52,546 nt of DNA, taken from Bifidobacterium phasiani. Lineage in GTDB: Bacteria; Actinomycetota; Actinomycetes; Actinomycetales; Bifidobacteriaceae. Position 1 is the stretch's first letter. Every line of letters begins with the position of its first letter. The stretch covers positions 1 to 52,546 of the forward strand of contig NZ_JAHBBD010000020.1 in assembly GCF_019331775.1 (NCBI RefSeq), given 5' to 3'. This document shows, in pieces, positions 48,157 to 52,546 of the stretch. The notes beneath the pieces are model-generated. The model saw nothing but the letters and a program-made list of their open reading frames with translations. It ran no database searches and was not told the origin of the DNA. A program made the translations under genes and the position numbers.

Positions 48157-50682
48157 GTGGGCGCGCATCGAACGGAAGCCGTGGACGGGACCATCAAGCT
48201 CCCGCTGCTCGCGAAGACCGGCAAGCTGGCCGCCATCCCCGGGCAGCCCGAGGGCGTGACCTACGCGGTCGTCTGGGACGCGTGCGGCGAGCCGGCGCGC
48301 GGCCTCGGCTACGTCGCCGAGCTGCTGCCCTCGCGCCGCGCCCGGCCGATCGCCTGGCTGGCGGGCGACGGCAAGGCGTACTCGTGCGACGGCCCGCTGC
48401 GCGATCTCGCCGGGCTGCGGCCGTCGCTGACGCTGGCGCGCTGGGAGGAGCAGCCGGACACCGGCGCGATCCGCGTGCCGAACCCCGACGGCTCGTCCGG
48501 CGTCACGCTGGTCGGCGAGTTCCGGCGGGGCTGGGACGGCAAGTACGCCTTCGTCAACCCCACGCGCGACCCGGGCCGCTTCTTCGCGTCGCGGACCTGG
48601 GAGCTGCGGTACTTCCTCGCCGTGTGCTGGCTCACCTTCGTGCACGTCCCGCAGACGCAGGGCGTCGCCCCGGGCGCCGGCGGCGGGCGCATCTCCGAGA
48701 CGCTGCTCGCGCTGGTCGGCAAGCCCCTGCCCGACGCGCTCGACGCGATGATCTGGCGCGGCACCACCAACGACGGCTCCGTCAGCGAGTTCGAGCGCTT
48801 CGCCGCCCGGCAGCTGGTGGAGGCCGGCGCCGCCGACGTGCGCGCGATCGCCGCCGAGCACAATGTGCATTTGGTACGGTTGTCGACGACCTCGCTGTTC
48901 TGGATGCGCTTCGACGATGACGTCGACGAGCGCGGCCGCGCGACGCTGCTGGCGGTCGAGGCCGCGCTGAACCGGCTGTGGTACGTGGCGTGGGCCGCCG
49001 AGGCCGCGGACGGCGGCGTCGGCATGCTGCACGCCTTCGACCAGCACTTCTGCGCGCAGGCGGCGCAGGGCGCGCTGCGCGAGGCCTCCCGCATCGCCGG
49101 CCGGATCGCGGCGGCGGAGGGCGCCGACAACCCGCACCGCACCGTCGGCGGGGCGAGCGGGCAGCGCGGCGGCGCCTGGGACGTGATGACCCGGTTCGCC
49201 GCGATCTGCGAGCGCACGCGGTTCCCGTTCCGCCTCGAATACCGCTTCGACGTGGACGTCGCCAGCGGCGCGATGGCCGTGCGGTTCGCGGTGCCGACGC
49301 CGGCGATGTTCCCGGCCACGCGCCTGGAAGCGCCCGGTTGGCAGGACGCGCGCGCCCGCCGTCCGGCGCACGCCGCCGCCTACGCGGTGCGGCTCGCCGG
49401 GCTGCTCGCGCAGGCCGCGTTCGCCAGCAGCGTGCGCATCACCGCCGTCGACCTGACCGCGCACGAGGGCGCGCTCGACGGACGCCCGGTGCTCTCGCTC
49501 GGCTTCGAGCGCACGCCGTTCGTGATGGGCGCGCAGCCCGCGCTCCGGGACGGCCGCTGCGACGACCCGGCGCTGGACGACGACCCGCTCGCCCTGCTGC
49601 ACATCCTGCGGCCGGCGCGGCACGCGGTCGCGTTCGCCGCGGACCGCGGTCTGGCCGCGATCGAGCCGCTGCCGTTGAACCCGGCGTTCGCCGCCAACCG
49701 CGTGCCGCTGTGGCGGGACGGCCGCCCGCTGCCCGAGGCGCTGCGCCCGCTGCTGCGCGCCGATACGGCCGCGGAGCTCGACGTGATGCACGACGACGCG
49801 GCCGTCGGCTCCGACGACGTGCGCGCCATCGTCGAGGACAACGAGGACTCGCCGCTGGTGGGGTCGGTGCAGCTCGAGGCCGCGCTGGCGCAGCTGGGCG
49901 AGATCGGCCTGGACGGACAGGGCAGGCTGCCGCTGTACTGCGGGCAGCCGGCGATGCGGCTGCTGGTGTCGCTGAACCCGGCGGAGTCGCCGGACACGGC
50001 CATCCCGGGCATCGAGCAGACCCCGGCCTCGGAGCGACGGTACTGGAAGATCCCCGACGCCGTCTACGACGCGCACCTGTGGTTGGGCCGGTTTGCGCAC
50101 CGCTCCGGGGAGCATGAGCGCGCCGTCGCCGAGGCGGTGCAGTGCCTGACGCTGGCGCCAACCACCCCGCGCTCGTACGTCGAGCTCGCGGTGCGGCACG
50201 CCGAGCAGGACCAGTACGCGCAGGCGGCCGACGTGCTGGTCCGCGGCCTGCGCGTGGCGACGCTGGAACAGGACTACGTGTACATGTACTACCGGCTGGC
50301 GTACGCGTTGTGGCAGACCGGACGGCACAACCAGGCCGTCGCCTGCTACACGCTCGTGACGGACTGCGCGAACGAGGCGCTCGCCGACACCGCCCGCGAG
50401 GAGCTCGGCGAGCTGCGCCGGCAGACCGACGACGCCCGCCCGCCGATGGCGCGGGCCGAGGCCGAGCAGGTGCTGCGCGCCGCGGGCATCCCGGTGGCGC
50501 CGACCGAGGCGGCGACCGAGACGCTGGCGCGCGCCGCGATCGGGCTGATCGACGCCGGGTTCCCCCTCGCCGCCGCCGACGCGGTGTGGCTGGTCGGCCG
50601 GCACACGGGCGGCAGCGACGTGCTCGGGGCGCTGCCGCCGAGCCTGCGCCTGGGCGTGGCCGACGCGCCGCAGCCGGACTGA
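48157..50682 (+). CDS. Large TPR-containing protein of unknown function
   Basis: 841 residues from GTG 48157, which follows AAGGAGG at 6 bp. The open frame extends upstream to 48058, but without a comparable site. I do not recognise the first 620 residues. They include a strand-rich start (GTIKLPLLAKTGKLAAIPGQPEGVTYAVVWDA), WELRYFLAVCWLTFVHVP, and the palindrome GCACAATGTGC encoding part of AEHNVHL. Residues about 637-735 are tetratricopeptide-like helices (AHLWLGRFAHRSGEHERAVAEAVQCLTLAP; YYRLAYALWQTGRHNQAVACY). No signal peptide or membrane helix, so cytoplasmic; TPRs suggest a protein-binding scaffold. The same kind of protein appears to be conserved in bifidobacteria, but its role is unknown. 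Confidence 0.75.
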   Translation: MGAHRTEAVDGTIKLPLLAKTGKLAAIPGQPEGVTYAVVWDACGEPARGLGYVAELLPSRRARPIAWLAGDGKAYSCDGPLRDLAGLRPSLTLARWEEQPDTGAIRVPNPDGSSGVTLVGEFRRGWDGKYAFVNPTRDPGRFFASRTWELRYFLAVCWLTFVHVPQTQGVAPGAGGGRISETLLALVGKPLPDALDAMIWRGTTNDGSVSEFERFAARQLVEAGAADVRAIAAEHNVHLVRLSTTSLFWMRFDDDVDERGRATLLAVEAALNRLWYVAWAAEAADGGVGMLHAFDQHFCAQAAQGALREASRIAGRIAAAEGADNPHRTVGGASGQRGGAWDVMTRFAAICERTRFPFRLEYRFDVDVASGAMAVRFAVPTPAMFPATRLEAPGWQDARARRPAHAAAYAVRLAGLLAQAAFASSVRITAVDLTAHEGALDGRPVLSLGFERTPFVMGAQPALRDGRCDDPALDDDPLALLHILRPARHAVAFAADRGLAAIEPLPLNPAFAANRVPLWRDGRPLPEALRPLLRADTAAELDVMHDDAAVGSDDVRAIVEDNEDSPLVGSVQLEAALAQLGEIGLDGQGRLPLYCGQPAMRLLVSLNPAESPDTAIPGIEQTPASERRYWKIPDAVYDAHLWLGRFAHRSGEHERAVAEAVQCLTLAPTTPRSYVELAVRHAEQDQYAQAADVLVRGLRVATLEQDYVYMYYRLAYALWQTGRHNQAVACYTLVTDCANEALADTAREELGELRRQTDDARPPMARAEAEQVLRAAGIPVAPTEAATETLARAAIGLIDAGFPLAAADAVWLVGRHTGGSDVLGALPPSLRLGVADAPQPD

Positions 50683-50972
50683 CCGCGTGTCGTGGCCGGA
50701 TCCGTCGCGCGTCGCGGCCGGCGGGCCCGCGCAACCGCTGGTTGCGCGCCGCGCCATACCAAGGAAAGCCGCCCTTGCGCGGTTCCCGGCGCACCGGCGG
50801 CCGCCGGCGCGGGACTCAGGGGCGCGGGCGGTTGCGCGGCACCCGGTTGCGTCCGGCCGGCGCAACCCAAAGCTGGTGGCGGACGGTTCCGGTCCCGGTC
50901 ATGATGGGGATACCGACGGAACCACGGACGGGCCCGGCGAACGGTATGGGCGACGAGAAGGAGGCACCCACG
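50683..50972. other. Gap with repeated GGTTGCGC hairpins
   Basis: 290 bp. CGCGCAACC/GGTTGCGCG (50728-50748, 3-nt loop) is a likely terminator 46 bp after the TPR gene. A second stem GGTTGCG(T)CCGG/CCGGCGCAACC lies at 50845-50867, and a lone GGTTGCGC at 50830. The same 8-mer thus recurs in both orientations. The XRE gene's AAGGAGG is at about 50958. Confidence 0.55.
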
Positions 50973-52334
50973 ATGAGTTTTCGCGACAACCTGCAATACC
51001 TGCGCGCCTCGCGCAACTTCACCCAGGAGCGGCTGGCGATGCTGCTCGGCGTCTCCCGCCAGGCGATCTCCAAATGGGAGTCCGGCAAGGCGTATCCGGA
51101 GATGGACAAGCTGCTGATGATCTGCGACCTGTTCGGCTGCACGCTGGACGACCTGGTGCTCGGCGACGTGCGCCGGCCCGGCGCGTCCGCCGCGGGCGCC
51201 GGGGCCGGCGTGCCGGGCGGCGTCGCGTTGGCTGGCACGGCGTCGGGGGTTGCCGCGGCGTCGGCTGGCATGGCGTCGGGCGCCGTTGCGTCGGCCGGCG
51301 GTGCGATGACCGGCGGCCCGGCCGTCCCGCTCGCCGGCGGCCCGGCGTCGGAGGGCGCGCCGGATGCGGATGCCGCGCAGGGGCCGGATGGCGGCGACCC
51401 CGGCCATGCGGGCGGCGTCGGCATGACGGGCGTGGACGGCGGCTCCGGCATGGCCACCGCGGCCGGTCTGAGCGTCGCGGCGGCCGGGGCGGCGGGCGAG
51501 GGGCTCGGCATGTCCGCGCCGGTCGCGCTCGCGCAGGACATCACCGGCTACGACGCGCACGTCCGCTCGTTCGCCTGGCGGATCGCGGCCGGCGTGGCGG
51601 CGATCATCGCCGGCGTCGGTCTCGGCGTGCTGTTCGACACCCGCGGCATGTTCGACCAGGTGGACACGATGCGCGACGGCCTGGCGTTCGCGACCGGCGA
51701 CTTCATGGTGTTCCTGTGCATCGCGGCCGGCGTGGTGGCCGGGCTGGCGCTGATCATCCCGGCGGGCATGACGCACGCCGAGTTCCGCCGCCGCCATCCC
51801 TACATCGAGGACTTCTACACCGACGACGACCGCGCGCGGGCCTCGCGCAACCTGGCGGTCGGCATCGTGGTCGGCGTCGGGCTGATCATGGCGGGCGTCG
51901 CCGTGACGGTGTACGGCGAGGAGGTGCTGCACATCGAGGACGGCTGGCCGACCAGCGCGATGCTGCTGTGCGTGGCGGCCGGCGTGGCGGTCATCACGCT
52001 GTTCGGCGTCCGGCGCGGGCTGATGGACGTCGACGCCTACAACAGGGAGTCGGAGTCGGATCGCCGCGAGCGCGAGCGCGAGGCGTCGGGCGGCGACTTC
52101 TACGACAGGCTGACCGGCGCGGTGTGCGGGATCATCATGCTGATCGCCACGATCGTGGGCCTGGTCCTGCTGTTCGGCGGCCCGAGCCTCGCGGCGATGA
52201 AGGACGGCGACTGGGAGCCGTGGGGCTCGCCCGCTACGCTGTTCTGGCTGGCCTGGCCGATCGGCGGCGTGCTGTGCGGCGTGGCGGCCTGCATCATCAA
52301 CATCTTCCGCTCGTTCCACGACCGCGACCGGTGA
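50973..52334 (+). CDS. XRE-family helix-turn-helix membrane protein
   Basis: 453 residues; ATG 50973 after AAGGAGG. Residues 1-65 are a Cro/CI-type helix-turn-helix (NLQYLRASRNFTQERLAMLLGVSRQAISKWESGKAYPEMDKLLMI in pieces) ending CTLDDLVLGD, the usual form in membrane-linked XRE regulators. A Gly/Ala-rich low-complexity linker (about 68-180) leads to six membrane helices (AWRIAAGVAAIIAGVGLGVLF; FMVFLCIAAGVVAGLALIIP; LAVGIVVGVGLIMAGVAVTV; AMLLCVAAGVAVITLFGV; IIMLIATIVGLVLLFGG; LFWLAWPIGGVLCGVAACIIN). It probably ties DNA binding to membrane state; the signal is unknown. The linker is unusually long. Confidence 0.85.
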   Translation: MSFRDNLQYLRASRNFTQERLAMLLGVSRQAISKWESGKAYPEMDKLLMICDLFGCTLDDLVLGDVRRPGASAAGAGAGVPGGVALAGTASGVAAASAGMASGAVASAGGAMTGGPAVPLAGGPASEGAPDADAAQGPDGGDPGHAGGVGMTGVDGGSGMATAAGLSVAAAGAAGEGLGMSAPVALAQDITGYDAHVRSFAWRIAAGVAAIIAGVGLGVLFDTRGMFDQVDTMRDGLAFATGDFMVFLCIAAGVVAGLALIIPAGMTHAEFRRRHPYIEDFYTDDDRARASRNLAVGIVVGVGLIMAGVAVTVYGEEVLHIEDGWPTSAMLLCVAAGVAVITLFGVRRGLMDVDAYNRESESDRREREREASGGDFYDRLTGAVCGIIMLIATIVGLVLLFGGPSLAAMKDGDWEPWGSPATLFWLAWPIGGVLCGVAACIINIFRSFHDRDR

Positions 52335-52421
52335 CGGGCCGACCCGTCATGGGCGGGGCCGGCCCGCCGCGCGACGGGCCGGACGTCATGCGAACGTGAA
52401 GGGCCGTGCGCTCCGAGGCTC

Positions 52422-52546
52422 TGAACTGCGTCCCGTTTGTTGGACGTTGTTTATTAGGATACAGGGTCTAGGCTGTGAGGGACATGCTCCGGTATTCCTC
52501 CGGGGTGTGTCCCTCCAGTCGTATCTGGCGCCGTTTGGTGTTCCAG
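52422..52546 (-). mobile_element. IS3-family insertion sequence end (partial)
   Basis: TGAACTGCGTCCCGTTTGTTGG (first 20 bases from 52422) looks like a terminal inverted repeat starting with TG, followed 46 bp later by the reversed stop codon of a transposase. The element continues past the right edge, so the other end and the target duplication cannot be seen. Confidence 0.6.
52468..52546 (-). CDS. IS3-family transposase, C-terminus (partial)
   Basis: On the minus strand the last 25 codons read WNTKRRQIRLEGHTPEEYRS followed by MSLTA and TAG. The N-x-K-R-x-x-x-x-L-x-G-x-x-P-x-x-Y-R pattern is the conserved end of IS150-group IS3 transposases (OrfB, integrase catalytic part). The catalytic DDE residues lie beyond the window edge. 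Confidence 0.75.
   Translation of the reverse strand, partial: WNTKRRQIRLEGHTPEEYRSMSLTA

Overview
The window is high-GC Gram-positive DNA with strong AAGGAGG-type ribosome binding sites. Its gene set (arabinan-degrading GH43 enzyme, fibro-slime pilin-like adhesin, UMF1 transporter, plsC-gpsA-ddl block, DUF4190 envelope protein) fits a host-associated Bifidobacterium or a close relative. That assignment is inferred from gene content and style; no rRNA gene is present. I saw no tRNA, rRNA or true CRISPR array.

Layout. 1-0.9 kb: tail of UDP-galactopyranose mutase, then a Nudix protein. 0.9-7.5 kb (minus): an LTA-synthase-like envelope enzyme with a huge acidic N-terminus, and a surface GH43 arabinanase with LacI-type operators. 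8-10 kb: an AlbA_2/ATPase-fold regulator facing a helically phased array of CAGTG half-sites. 10.3-13 kb: guanine deaminase and a SnoaL-LytTR regulator. 13.5-19 kb: an 1869-residue pilin-like adhesin. 19.5-23 kb: a dihydroorotate-dehydrogenase-like enzyme, an Rrf2 regulator and MurA. 23.5-27.5 kb: a DUF559-like nuclease-fold protein, then an MFS exporter and its TetR repressor, which share one identical 19-bp operator. 27.6-31.6 kb: acyltransferase, GpsA and Ddl. 31.7-35.8 kb: a complete AmmeMemoRadiSam set, with proteins B (MEMO1) and A (AMMECR1) fused into one polypeptide, followed by the radical SAM enzyme. 36-43.7 kb: membrane and stress genes (DUF4190, CPBP protease, MscS channel, TetR plus acetyltransferase, Mbeg1-like hydrolase, GNAT). 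43.9-46 kb: a guanidine-III riboswitch directly upstream of a guanidinium exporter, then aspartate ammonia-lyase. 46.5-52.3 kb: UMF1 transporter, TPR protein and XRE-membrane regulator. The right edge enters an IS3-family element.

How it fits together. Many genes serve the envelope: galactofuranose supply (glf), glycerophosphate polymer (LTA synthase, with sn-glycerol-3-phosphate from gpsA), phospholipid (plsC-like) and peptidoglycan (murA, ddl). The adhesin and the arabinanase face the host or diet and share an unusual LTxTG sorting motif.

The most unusual content lies between and inside genes. (i) AmmeMemoRadiSam: an A/B fusion with low-complexity insertions, and a radical SAM enzyme whose first 137 residues come from seven 54-bp palindromic repeats readable on both strands. 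(ii) Two 166-bp copies of a palindromic intergenic element. (iii) A GCACAATGTGC palindrome, usually paired, that recurs only in gaps that also hold tandem repeats, plus one copy inside a gene. (iv) The CAGTG array. These are my leading candidates for something undescribed.
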